Shown here: positions 1 to 11,142 of the stretch, in pieces
How the letters are laid out: each line of letters starts with the position of its first letter
Numbering within the stretch: the stretch's first letter is position 1
Source of the DNA: Rhyzopertha dominica
Lineage: Eukaryota > Arthropoda > Insecta > Coleoptera > Bostrichidae
NCBI GenBank assembly: GCA_025024175.1
Contig: QCXZ01000001.1
Coordinates: 15,066,001 to 15,130,000, forward strand
Direction: 5' to 3'
Length of the DNA: 64,000 nucleotides
Translations under genes and position numbers: made by a program
Notes under the pieces: generated by a model
The model's database searches: none
Told to the model about the DNA's origin: nothing
What the model saw: the letters and a program-made list of their open reading frames with translations, nothing else

Positions 1-150
1 GGTTAGCTAGCGTGGTTACCGTCTGGTCGCCGTCTGACCAGCATCTGATAAAGTAACTGCACGATGATGATGGTGCTTCTTGCAACAACCTTCACCCCGT
101 TACACAGGATGTCAGCCAGCGGAGCTGTGCGCTGCTCCAAGTTTACTCAC

Positions 151-190
151 CTCTGGGTAATCGAGAAATGCGCGATAGGTGATACGAATT
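151..190 (-). other. Candidate 40-nt exon (weak)
   Basis: On the minus strand a 40-nt stretch is bracketed by an acceptor-like ACTTCTACAG, with a CTAAT branch-like motif just upstream, and by a consensus donor (CAGAG then GTGAGT). One frame is open across it and reads IRITYRAFLDYPE, ending in phase 0. The flanking first 150 bases are richer in GC than the rest of the window. I recognise no protein family and see no adjoining exon, so this could be chance. It is the only place in the first 2.5 kb with any exon-like signal. Confidence 0.15.
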
Positions 191-1630
191 CTGTAGAAGT
201 AATTAGGTTTTTATTGCTTAGTTAAGTTTTAATATACAGCACGCGGTAAATGGAATAAAGAATCACTCAGATTGTAAGTTTAAAAAGTTCCGGCTATCTT
301 AACTCCGACTGAGCGAAATTAAGACGTCCAATGTCGAAGTGCTTGTTTTCAGAAAGCATAAAATGCAAATAGATATTCATTAATGAAACTGCAGGGTTCG
401 CAGAAAGTTATTGAGTTAATTAAAGAGAAATACGATTACGCGTATTTTATTTCGATACGTAACGCGCACGGTATGCTATAGCAATAAAGAAATTAACATT
501 TTTGTGGCGCAAATACGTAAACCGCTGTAGTAAATTCATTGGCACATCCCCTACCGTTTTATTGACTTTGAGTGTAGCAAATTCCAATTAATATAATATA
601 TCCTTAGCTTTGTTATTTTGATTTTAATTGGCACTACCCCCACTGCCTTTTATAGCTTGGTATAGGAAGTAATATCTTACTAAATCATAAAAGCGCAGTT
701 TTGCTAATTATTCTTGTATAATACTAGAGTGATTCTGTCCTGTAAAACCTCATGGATGCACTCCGACGGGTATTTTATTGCAATACATACTAATCAGCTG
801 TATTCCAGGTGCGAAATGTCCAATAAGCTAAACTGTTTTAACCTTGAATCAGTCAGTTCGAATTCCACGTACGCAAATAAATTGCCTTTATACAATATAT
901 TTTTGCAGAACTAACTAATCTTAGCAGCTATTTTAAAGACATTTTATTAATACACGTTAGCAATTTTTATCAGTGAGGTTTTGCGCATGAATAAAAGTGC
1001 CTAAATTAAATTAATTACACATTGAAGAACTCCCCGGTCATACCATTTCTACTCAGTATCACATACAACCCATGAGGAAGTGAATCATAGATTTAATATT
1101 TGTAGAATATTTAACTTTAGTACTTGCGCAGCTTATATGCATTTTTTTACAAAACGTGATATTTGATAAAGTGCTATCATGTGCGAATCAATTAAAGGTT
1201 AACCGTATAATGAAATAAAAAAAAATTCCTTAACTAAGCTTAACTCAGGTTCATCTCCATTAATTTTTTACCAAAGTTTATGATCTACAGAAATGTAGGT
1301 AATTACTTTTTTTATATTGCGTTCTTAATAAAGCCATTGTGAAAGTTGGTATGAGCAAATGACTCTGGATAAACATTAAACAGACTTCCGTCCGTAACTT
1401 CAAGGAAGGTAACAGAACGACAAAATGTTAAATGTGCTAAAACTTCAAAAAATGAAAAAATGAGCTTTTACAATAATAACTACTTATAGAAGTATTTTCT
1501 TATACCTTCGCTTCTGTGTTGTGAAAATTACTTAAATTTTAGACAATTAGGAAATTTATCATATTCATATCTTATATATTCTTGTCTAGGAGAGGGATGC
1601 CATACAAAATAAAAAGAATGTATAAAAAAT
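191..1630. other. AT-rich DNA, nothing recognised
   Basis: About 1.4 kb of AT-rich sequence with many stops in all frames. I see no transposon motif, RNA gene or tandem repeat in it. Confidence 0.5.
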
Positions 1631-1724
1631 CTGGTTTCATAAGACACTCATCTTTTACAAAATTTGCCTTTTTAGCTCATTTTGTTTTAAATGCGTGGGA
1701 TAAAGTTGCGTCTTATGAAACCAG
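1631..1724. repeat. Short hairpin element (MITE-like), about 94 bp
   Basis: The interval starts with CTGGTTTCATAAGACAC and ends with GCGTCTTATGAAACCAG, which are reverse complements with one mismatch over 17 bases. They are separated by about 60 AT-rich bases. This is the structure of a very small non-autonomous inverted-repeat element or a stable snap-back hairpin. No target-site duplication is obvious and there is no coding potential. Confidence 0.6.
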
Positions 1725-2560
1725 TTTAGTTTCTTTCTTATATTGAATTTTAAATCTTTACTCAGATCACTTTAGTTATTTCACTGATAAAAGTGTTGCA
1801 TCATTTAATGCTTATGTATACCTTATGTACAATCTAGGGACAATATGACACTTGACTTGCAATCATACCAATTTTGCGTTTCATGCGTATATATTATACA
1901 TATTATGATAATGATCTATCATTTTATAAGGAAAATATGTAATATTACAAAGTATACACCTTTATGAAAGGCAATTAAGAGCATTATGTTACAGCTTAGT
2001 TAGAAAGCCAATTGTGCAAGTACCTCCCCTACCTCTACAATATCTGCTATGTATAATATACGTGATATCCAGAAATTCATTGAAACTACTTAAATCAAAT
2101 AAAATGAGACCTAAGTGTGATTTTCTTCTAAATAATCTGCAATGGAAAATCCATTATAATTTAGAAAGCCTAAATAGGTATTTCGGAAGCTAGGCTGACG
2201 TCTGAAATAGAATAAGCGCCTTTTTGATAGGATATTCTTCTCATCAGGTTTTTAGCAGAAGTGAAGTCAAGTCAACAAATCATCCTTATTTATAATATTT
2301 GAATTTCACGTTTAAGTAATTCCTTACCTAATTAGTTCAAACAATGCTGTTCTCGGAATCGGACCTAAATCTGAATTCATTCAAGTTTCTTATTTTTTTG
2401 AAAAAGGATGGTTTCAAACGCATTCAGTTCCGCGTTGCTAGATACTTGTTTAACCAATTTTAAATTATTAAAGGTTATGAGTTGAGTTGTGTCTTTACTA
2501 TGTTAGGCGATACTTGATTTATGAAACCTCCCAAACCTGAAATAAACTACATACTCAAAC
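1725..2560. other. AT-rich DNA, nothing recognised
   Basis: No coding, RNA or repeat feature seen beyond AT-rich composition. Confidence 0.5.
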
Positions 2561-2801
2561 TGCATGTCTATGCTGTGTTGCCTGCACCTCAACCAACTGC
2601 AGATAGATCTATTTCGCTGTCATTACAGCTCATCAGTGCAGTTTAGGTCTTGTGTAGACAGCACGGCATAGAACTGGTTTTACTTATATACCAATGCAAT
2701 GGTATGATGTAAGTAAGAGTTTAGGATGGCAATGCCATTTGTCAGCATTACACTGACATGATGACAAAGCCACCTAGCTGCCTAANCGGGTACTACTTCC
2801 T
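2561..2801 (-). repeat. Hammerhead-bearing dispersed repeat, copy 1 (about 241 bp)
   Basis: This is one of two closely similar copies in the window; the other is at 50874-51110. Similarity starts abruptly at TGCATGTCTATGC and fades near TACTTCCT. The left half folds into a long stem (2567-2587 with 2652-2672: 17 Watson-Crick pairs, three pairs that are G-U in plus-strand RNA, one mismatch) around a 64-nt inner domain that carries a hammerhead motif on the minus strand. The right half has further short hairpins, such as TGGCAATGCCA near 2729 and TGTCAG...CTGACA near 2740. There is no open reading frame. The closest known classes are animal retrozyme-like repeats, hammerhead satellites and pieces of Penelope-like elements; which applies is unknown. 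Confidence 0.85.
2595..2643 (-). ncRNA. Hammerhead ribozyme motif, copy 1
   Basis: Read on the minus strand, the order is: stem I strand AACTGCA (2643-2637), CTGATGA (2636-2630), stem II GCTGT-AATG-ACAGC (2629-2616), GAAA (2615-2612), a short palindromic stem III (ATAGATCTAT, 2612-2603), C at 2602, then TGCAGTT (2601-2595) closing stem I. Every conserved core position of a hammerhead is present: C3 U4 G5 A6 N7 G8 A9, the 10.1-11.1 G-C pair, G12 A13 A14, the A15.1-U16.1 pair and H17 (C). Predicted cleavage is between 2602 and 2601. Termini lie in stem I, so it is type I. The very short stem III resembles hammerheads that work best as dimers. Stem I continues into the 21-bp outer stem after a bulge and internal loop. 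Confidence 0.8.
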
Positions 2802-4964
2802 GGTTTGTTTAATATATGTAAGATTNCAACTACTATATTGCATTTTATAAATGCCTGCTTTGTCTTTTTCATCTACCTTATCTTTCGGGTTTCCTAAAAT
2901 ATTTTTGGCAGTAAAAACAGTTTTAAACGAAAAGGTTTTAAGATGCGTTGTAATCTTTTGGGAAACCCAACATCAAAAGGATTTTTTGGTAAATTTATAT
3001 TCTACAGTAGTTGGTAAGATAACATGGTGGCGTCTACTATTTGTTTTTTGTGTTGTTTTTTCTAAGCATGTTTTCTATTGTTTTACTAGAGTACTCCTTA
3101 TGAATTGCAATATATTTGAGTTCCTTTTTTGAGATTAGGTTATGAAAAATGAAAATTGTATAATCTACTAACTAGAAAGTTCAAAGCCAAAAGCTTATTT
3201 TCATAAGAATGCTGCGGTCTTTTTTAATTTTAAACCTATTTGTATTTGTATATTTGTATCTCTTGTGTACACATCAAACTATATTTCATTGTTGCTCCTT
3301 CTTAACAGCAATACATCTAAAAGAAGCAAGATGTCCATGTTCTTCTTTTCCCATAGTGAAATAACGCTTGTGAAACGGGAATTTAGGCTTTGCAAAGTTT
3401 TTTTGTGTCAAAAATCAAAAAACATCATCGATGTAGCGCATCCATAATGGNTCTTGTTTTTGANATCTTTTTTCGAATCAGCCCATTTTAAATAATTTTG
3501 TCAGAAAGAGGGAGGGAGGGTATCCCATGGCAATCCCTTCATTATTTATAAAACTCATTGTTAATGAGGTTCTGTGACATGCATTAAAGAGGTCAATTGA
3601 ATATATCCTTGAATTTGGTTTTATTATTGTCGTTAATAGCCAGTGGTGATCTATGATCCCGGATACTGATAGATTTCAAAAAGGTAAATTAAATTTCAAA
3701 CCTTTATTGCGAAACGGGATTTCTTTTTTATTAAATGTGTCGAAAGATGAGTCACTATATCCCCTAGGACTGTATCTTTTCTAACCGTAACTGCAGGAGG
3801 AAGCAATGCTTTATTTTTTTTGTCATTGATTTACTTATATCAAGAAGCTGAAGAAACGGGATAAAGACTTCAAATCACATTAAGTCATTTAACACGTTTA
3901 ACATGATATAGCTCTGTATTGGGTTTATTACCTGCAATCACACAAATCCTGAGGTCATGCGGCACAGGAGATGATACCCTACGAAACTCGGCGTAATTGG
4001 TGTTCGGTTTGATCATGTGTTAATTCTCTTAATGTATTTGACTGCAAGGTTTCATCGCCGCTTCATTGGTATTCCGAGCTCACGAGACAAACATGTAATG
4101 ATTGCTCCGGTCCTGTTTTTCCAAGCTCTGTGTTCACAGAGGTATGATCAACATCGCGTTCTTCCAACTGCTTTGTACACGAAGCATTCGGGCTGATGTG
4201 TGCAAAAATGTGCCGCAAGCCTAATCTTTGCCCTTTTATGGCGAAAGTTTGTATCAGTCCACGGGCGAAAAGGTAAAAAGCGTAATCACGTTGGAGCAGT
4301 TATTATTGGTCGTCATTTCCACATATCAGCATAGAAATTCCGGACGTGGGGCAATGAATTGCGGTATTGACCGCTATTTTAATTTTTTTGTATGACAAAT
4401 ATAGATCGGTAAAGTAGATGCAGCTTTTTGAGTACAAGGAATTATAATTTGAGAAAACATGGTCTACGTACCACTAGAATAATTTTAACCAAAATCAAAC
4501 TAAAGGACTAAAGGTGTTAAGCTTATTACCAATATCTGAATAGCCTGTGTATGTTCTTTAGGACCACAAGAGGAATGATGAAAAGTAACAATTTTCAAAT
4601 CGAGATGACATACAATGTGCGCCACTTAAATCCGGACAAGGAAAACCTCTTAAAAAAGAAAATATTGTTAAAAAGTTCAAATGAAAAATAAAATCCTTTT
4701 GTATATCAGTTTTGTGATTTGCCCAGAGAGGAATTATCAATATAACCTGTCCCTCCATCGTTGTCTAAACGCTCGCATGCTCTCTTTAAAGCAGTGCTNT
4801 CCATTTCGGTAAATGATACTTCGATAACGGTGCGNGAAGACGCCATATTAGTGTGTGCGGACTTGTTAGTANAGTCTTCCAATTCGTATAAGGTTATATT
4901 GGCGTCCCTTTGTGTGAAAATCAACCACCTCGCAATAAGTACACTGAAGGCCAGTAACTCTACC
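2802..4964. other. Mostly AT-rich DNA, no recognisable gene
   Basis: Short open frames occur (for example 2851-3132 and 3265-3447 on the plus strand) but they resemble no family I know. A stretch at about 3940-4330 is richer in GC and could be an eroded coding or repeat sequence; I could not read a family from it in any frame. A GGGA run lies at 3508-3520. Confidence 0.4.
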
Positions 4965-5075
4965 ATAGATTTATGTTTATTGAGCTCGTCTACAAACCGT
5001 TCTAGTGTCGTATTGGAAATTATCATTTTGTTTGGACAAGAAAATAAGGTGTCATATTGGAACAATTTTAGATAT
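4965..5075. repeat. Dispersed repeat family B, copy 1
   Basis: About 110 bases are similar to 15270-15390 in the same orientation. The best shared blocks are GTCTACAAACCGTT and TATTGGAAATTATCAT, with ATTTTAGATAT downstream; this copy carries roughly 24 extra bases before the last block. On the minus strand it lies in an open frame of 119 codons (4706-5065) that I cannot assign. The other copy is not open in that frame, so this may be a non-coding repeat. Three of the window's ambiguous bases fall just beside it (4799, 4835, 4872). Confidence 0.55.
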
Positions 5076-5297
5076 TTTATATATCTATACCCAGAATTTT
5101 TAATACGGCAGTAGAGCAGTATAGGTATATGTACACCAATAGATTGGAAAGATGGATAGCAGGTAGAGTAATTACATTTTTTTTTATTGAGATGACAACC
5201 GACCGTCTTTCATGAGTATTTTGATATTTTTGTGCTTCTGTGCTAATTCCAAGTAAATTCACCATGTTTCGTCCATGGGAATGTGTTCTTGGTTCTT

Positions 5298-5530
5298 CGT
5301 AAGTGCCAGTAGACAGCGACAACTACGATGAACTGCCATCTATAAAGAAAATGCGCCATTTGCATCCAAACGCTCAAGAAATTATAATGAACGTGTATGA
5401 AGGTTTGATTAAGATGAGATGTCCTAACCCAACCAAAGTTGCAAGTGATCTAACAAAGGTATCGTATACATGCATTCCAAATGACATGAAAATATAGTTA
5501 TGGGCGAAAAATGCAAAGAAAAAAAAATAA
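5298..5530 (+). pseudogene. Possible helix-turn-helix N-terminal fragment of a transposon protein
   Basis: The frame 5303-5497 reads a hydrophilic segment with KMRHLHPNAQEIIMNVYEGL followed by PTKVASDLTKVS. That is the pattern of a helix-turn-helix DNA-binding segment at the start of some insect transposon-encoded proteins: a long helix ending in NVYE.L, then a spacer, then helix A..LTKVS. After a probable one-base frame change near 5478 the next frame continues with the basic run SYGRKMQRKK, also typical of the linker after such a domain. No catalytic domain follows. A CAG acceptor-like site precedes it. I infer a fragment; family membership is uncertain. Confidence 0.3.
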
Positions 5531-8100
5531 CGAATTTAAGTGTAAGTTTAGGTAGAGAAATAAATGTCACATATAACATTGCATAAAGAAAATAAATACG
5601 GTGCCTTCCACTGCTACATTGAAACAAAGATTAAATTATTCAGGATACGATACTGAATGTTGTGACGAGAGATTTAGACTGTGTTTACGTTGTATGGGCT
5701 TTAATTTTAAAGCGCTTGCTAACAAAATAATAACAACTGAGAAGCGAATATCTTGCGCAGATAAAATATAGTTTATCCCGCGATGANAAATGGTGTGATT
5801 CAAATGATGTAAAAAAATCTTTCTAATGGTACAGATAATTGCTGTTTAAATACTCCTCCTTCGTGCAACAAACGTCAGCCTGTAACACACTTTTGTCGCC
5901 AACACACTAAAAAAAATGTTCTGCTGATTACAAAACAGCTTTTGCCATTTCTACCTCCTAATAAATAGTGCAATAGTAATGTATATGGCGTAGGCTTCAT
6001 TTCAAATGAAAATGATGTATATTACATACTCAATTGTCAATTTTTTGATTTAGAAGACTCTCACACTCTCCACTGGGTTTAACTGATTCAATATCGAAAC
6101 CTTCTTATGTAGAACAAATAAGTTACAAGTCTAAGTTTGGTATTTTTAGGTTACCCATTGAAATGTAAATTAAGTAATTTTGCATTAAAGATGCATGTTA
6201 ACGTGCATTCGCCATACTTATTATATATAAAAAAATAACGGAACGCGCGCCACGGCTCAAGCGACTCTTTTTTGCAGCCACGGTATTGCGGAATTATTAA
6301 TTGCCCTCGATACGTGTTATGACAAAAAGCTGCTGTCCGTCAGGAAAAAATGCTTCCACATCTTTGCTTATTGTGCACATACGCAGGAAACCATAAATAT
6401 TGATTAACAGAAAAACATAACAAATTCTTAATGAAGTACTAGTTCTAGAACCAGTCATTTACCGGATTACTGTATGAGGAATCCGTACATTAATGGATCG
6501 TTTGCAGTGCTTGATTAATTTTAAGAGTTAATGAATAAAATCAATTGGACTTAATCGTACTTAAAACGAAGTCTCGTGGCACACGATGAATAATGTAAAC
6601 CTGTAAAAGCGGACCCGACGACAGTGTCGAACGACATTGTCGCTTATAATCAACGCTGACAGCTGAATATATAAAATATGATCTAGTTTTCTCATTGTGT
6701 GAAATGTCTACGTCGCAGGTGTTGGATAATTAAAATAAATAGGCTGTTTTACATTGTTAGTTGTGATAATTACTAAGAACGGATTTATTATTAAGTTTGA
6801 GTACAAACAAGGTAACTGGTCCGAAATTCAAAACAACATATCACTCCATCTAATTCTTTTATATGCTCTTTTTAATTTTGCTTCCATCGTTGGTTTTCTT
6901 TCAGGTGATTTAGAACATCATCGTCTACTGCTCTTTGCGGATCCTGTCTTAAGGTTATTCGTCTAGAAATATGGCTTTAGCTTTTTTTCTGTTTCATTAA
7001 AAGAGAGTTACACCAAGTCTTCCACTAAAGGCCAGTCTAACTTTTCTCACATGTCTATTCAGTATTACACAGCATTTCAGTTAGAACTTGTTTAACTGAA
7101 TTTTATATAATGAGCAGCTTCGAGGGTTTTGCTTTTAGTTTCTTTTCTAGTATTCAAGTTCTATGTATGAGCACAGGTATGGCAGTGAATGAAACTCTAG
7201 AAACAGTTTTATAATAAACTACTATCCCTACCTACCGCAAATAATGCTTCTTTCTACTACGGACTCCTAGATTGTTGACAACCTATCAAACCTGCGGTTT
7301 AGAGATGATAATGCTGTAAACTTTAACTGGTATGGAAGTAATGGAACTACTCAATAAATAAGAGACATGAATTTTACAATTAATGAAAACCCATATATAT
7401 GGGTGTTGCCCATGCATCATGGAGCTTGTTCTTTACAGCTTCAACACAAAATGTCATAATCACGTTTAGCGATACCATCATATTCAGCATCAATTACTCT
7501 CGAGTACACCCACGGAGTAAAAGCAATTTTTTGCACCTTTAGGTATTATAGCACGTGCCTGGCCTAGTTTAATCCAAATTTGGCAGGTACCATCTATCAA
7601 ACTCAGATTCAAAATCACGTTTAACGACATTTTTAAGCAATAATATAAATTTTGTATAAAAAATTGACATTTTGGCCCTGGGGACACAACTCTAGTGACT
7701 CTAACAAACAAAAAATTCTTTAGTTACGCCTACAGACTATAATCTATCAGCTAGCAAAATCCGATGTTAAGGAATCGAGACCTCACTGGTCACGGACGGA
7801 TGGACGGACCGACAGACGCCATATCGATCATATAAGCGTTGAGTGTACAGTATTTTTAGTAGTTAGTAATTAAAAAAAGGAACTTGTTAAAGATGTGACA
7901 CAACGATACATTGCTTAAAAGTAGTTAACAGTCGTGAATATGTCTTCACATATTCGCTGCAGGAATTGTGGTGAACAGAGACATAAATACCCCAACAATG
8001 GTGTTAAGAGATCGATCACAAATTCTAAAGACCGTAATGAAGTTGAAAGTACTTTGTTACAGAAAAAATAACAAAAAAGATTGATGATCAATATTTTTAT
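5531..8100. other. AT-rich DNA with a GGACGGA simple run
   Basis: No gene seen. At 7796-7819 there is an imperfect GGACGGATGGACGGACC run. The 250 bases before it contain two related lines (near 7455 and 7610, sharing AATCACGTTTA.CGA) that suggest an old repeat. A short self-similar stretch, CGACAGTGTCG...CGACATTGTCG, lies near 6620-6645. Confidence 0.4.
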
Positions 8101-8165
8101 TGATCATAGAATCATATCATAGATCATAGATCATAGATATCATAGATATCATATCATAGATAGAA
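8101..8165. repeat. Tandem ATCATAG-type low-complexity repeat
   Basis: About 65 bases built from imperfect copies of ATCATAGAT and ATATCATAG. It is a simple-sequence array with no other feature. Confidence 0.7.
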
Positions 8166-9104
8166 GTATTGGAGAAGTTTATACATATTTCGATCTTGTT
8201 CTCGCCCTTTGTACAAGAGAATGAGCGTGAAAATTTTTATTCGATACCCGCTTTCGTTCTAATTAACGCTTTTTTTGTACTGGTAGAATTATTTATCTCA
8301 ACAATATGTACAAGTCTAAAAGTATTTATTTTTTTATATATTTGAACTGCTGAAACTCACCTAAGATGGACCAGAAAATACAAAAGTCAATATGAATACT
8401 TATCTCTGAGCATAAGGAATTTAGTTTTTTTAGCTTTTTCCTGATAATTAGTTAGTTTCCCAAAATAAACGATTTTATCAAGACATTAATCACTTACATA
8501 TAATATCAGAAAATACCAAGTTTGTTCAATTTGCTATTTAAAAAACGCTTTGAATGCAAGGGTTAAACCAATGCAGAACATATAAACAAGTGTGACTTTA
8601 GTATATCAAAAGCAGGATCAGCAATATAGTTATTATATAAGCAAAAATAGGACAAGTTAGAATTAAAATGTCATAAAACGCGTACTTTTGCTATGGGACA
8701 GCAAACCTAACCTGGCTGAGTAGAGTATCACCACCGAGCAAGTTTTCACAAACAGCATCAAGAAGAAATTTTTGACTACAACGTCTTTCAGGTAGATATT
8801 AAATTTCTTTAGATCCGTATATTTGGCAAACTTTCTGAAAACATTTTCAAGTAAAACAATGTTGATTTGATGGCTAAGTCCCGAAATATTGGAACAATAT
8901 TTAAGTCTAGTCCTTGCTAACGAGTTTTAACTCAAAGTTTGTGAAAATCCTAGTATTGCAAAACAGAAAACCTAGCAGTAGCATGGCGATAGTACAGACA
9001 TGCAATATATACGAAAAACGCCCAAATCAGAACGTTGATGACTATCATCTGTTCTACCAATATTTCAAAAATATCTGTTATGTACGTTGCTGGGGAAGGA
9101 TATA

Positions 9105-9392
9105 TTTTCTTGCATTTAGCTACATTAAGCTTCAAATCATTTACATTATGTACACCACTCCATCAATCAGTGTGTGTTTCCTTGCAGCCTCAAATAGTCG
9201 TCAATGCTTCAACAACAGCACTAATTTTAAGATCGTTTGCACATATGTACGCATTACAAGCCAAGAGGAAAATAGAGCCAGTATAAAAATTATAAACAGT
9301 TAGGGTCCCTAAGTAGAACCCTAAAATACGCCACAATTTACCCGGTAAGTATAGGATCTAACGCCGCGATATGCAACATACTGCACTCTATT
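9105..9392 (-). pseudogene. Non-LTR retrotransposon RT fragment (palm region), dead
   Basis: Minus-strand translation reads NRVQYVAYRGVRSYTYRV (from 9392), then CGVF*GST*GP*LFIIF. This lines up with the RT palm signature S-G-V-P-Q-G-S-x-L-G-P-L-L-F that precedes the catalytic loop. Farther on CANDLKIS stands where YADDLKI is expected (9229-9243), and NVNDLKLNVAKCKKI matches the conserved N..KLN..KCK block. Stops replace Q and both L positions, the first YADD Asp is Asn, and frame is lost between the blocks. It reads as a Jockey/CR1-type element of which only about 290 bases survive. It is not continuous with the LINE tail at 9606-10065, since the order along the minus strand is wrong for one element. 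Confidence 0.7.
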
Positions 9393-9604
9393 CTTCATTG
9401 CGGAATAGATCAATATAATCAAACTCTCACTTAGTCCGGAACAACGCAATTTTCTGAGGAGAATACAATGATTAGTCGATGCAGACTAGTTCTCAATAAA
9501 TCCATGCTGTTCCGGAACGATACCACATTATAACGTGCAAGTAGAAAGCTTCCGATAGTATGCATTCTAATAATTTAGCAAAATTCGACATGATATATAA
9601 GTAA

Positions 9605-9605
<1 letters not shown>

Positions 9606-9688
<83 letters not shown>

Positions 9689-9699
9689 TAATAATAATT
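9606..9699. repeat. (AAT)n microsatellite, likely LINE 3' tail
   Basis: About 80 bases of pure AAT units followed by slightly degenerate GATAATAATAA. On the minus strand this is (TTA)n directly after the C-terminal remnant described at 9606-10065, where a non-LTR element would have its simple-repeat tail. Confidence 0.85.
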
Positions 9700-10065
9700 T
9701 ATTTTACCTTCAATCGATTATAAGGCATGTCATATAAAAAATTTAGTTACACACATGTCTTTAGACTTCACAAAGAATTAAAACATCACTTGGTCATCAT
9801 GGCAAATGCTGCATCATAGTTTAATTATTCAAGAGCCTCTTCTATTGTATATGGCGCCATATTAATCAACACCGATCTTAATACTTGTTTGAAGTTGGCT
9901 CTACTTCTGGCTTTTATACTCTCCGGCTATACTCAAAGCTATTTTGGCACTTATTGATCCTATACCTTGGGATGGCTAAATTATTTCGAGTTCTCGTTTC
10001 GTATCCGTGGTGGGTAAAGTGACTTTCTGAGATGGTTTGGTGATATTCCTGATATGATTTTCTCA
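9606..10065 (-). mobile_element. 3' end of a non-LTR retrotransposon (C-terminal remnant plus tail)
   Basis: Minus-strand translation from about 10065 gives YQEYHQTISESHFTHHGYET, then RTRNNLAIPRYRINKCQNSF. This is the basic C-terminal pattern of Jockey/CR1-like ORF2 proteins (H..Y.TR.RNNL..PR.R...CQNSF), which lies after the RT thumb. Two stops follow and then the (TTA)n run. Upstream in the same orientation the RT itself is not recognisable, so the copy is 5'-truncated or eroded, the usual fate of LINE insertions. Confidence 0.6.
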
Positions 10066-11142
10066 GCTGGCTTGTACACCGGGACAACACGGGAGCACTC
10101 CATACACTTTGGTACCACTACAAACTACAACGCTGCAGATAAACAGTTAAATAATAGGATCGTCCCGCACATTAAAATTTGATAGTTTTAACCTATGCCT
10201 TTTATTGCTTACATCATGAATACTAGTGCCACGCATCTATTTTGCTTTCAGATTCATTCAACTCGTAACAAAGGGCGGTAGAACTATTACCCTGTTTCAA
10301 ACATTTTCTTAAATCCGCCAACAATTACGCAAAAGGTTACTAATTTCCGCCATGCGCACTGTTACAGATAACTAGATGATCACTGTTGTCACTTTTAGAA
10401 ATAGCCAGATAAATACAAATAATGCAATGGGAGAGAGATAAACATAAAAATAACCTCTCACTGTTCATCGGCAGTAGTATTCTTACATCACGGAACAAAA
10501 CACTTCTTAACGTAAGCCATTCTGACATTAAAAAAACAACAGATTACCCAAATACTTCGACATCTTGCTCCAGCACTTAATCTGACAAAAAAGAAACTCG
10601 AAAGTTTGACCAAACTATGTAAACAAAAACGTATGGCTAGTTTGGCTAGAGTTGTTAGGGTTATTCGTTACACATGTGACACATACAGCATCTGCGAACG
10701 TGCGATGTTGTCAGCGGTACTTTACTGTTTTCTTCCTAACGACGGCCAGAGATCGTTCTGACAGTTTCAAAATTTATCATATCGTTGTCATACGAAAGTA
10801 CACAAACTAAACATTATCAAGCTTCAAGCGTCGTTTAATTCCTGATAATAACAACATTAGTTCTAAAGCAGGTTCGATGGTTAAAGTGCTTTCGTATTTT
10901 AGCAAAAGGCCAGTGAATGCGCTTATTATATTGAACTGTTCATTATAGAAAAAACTGACTGAAGGATGATTTAAGTTATTTTCACAAATACGCCTTAAGT
11001 TGACCTAGGTATCAATGTCACAATGCCACTTTAGGAGTACATTCCTCACGGTACCGCGAAAATTTGCCCACATTGGCAACGCGACACAGCTCAAAAAAAA
11101 TGTAAACAAATATTACTTGCAATGCCGCTAGAGCACTGGCTA
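10066..11142. other. No feature recognised
   Basis: AT-rich, without RT, transposase or RNA-gene signals. Part of the right end of the LINE remnant may extend to about 10300 but cannot be read. Confidence 0.4.

Noticed and set aside
8950..9303. 129-codon plus-strand frame and a 61-codon minus-strand frame
   Set aside because: The plus-strand frame is the reverse of the RT relic at 9105-9392. Of the minus frame only its first residues belong to that relic.
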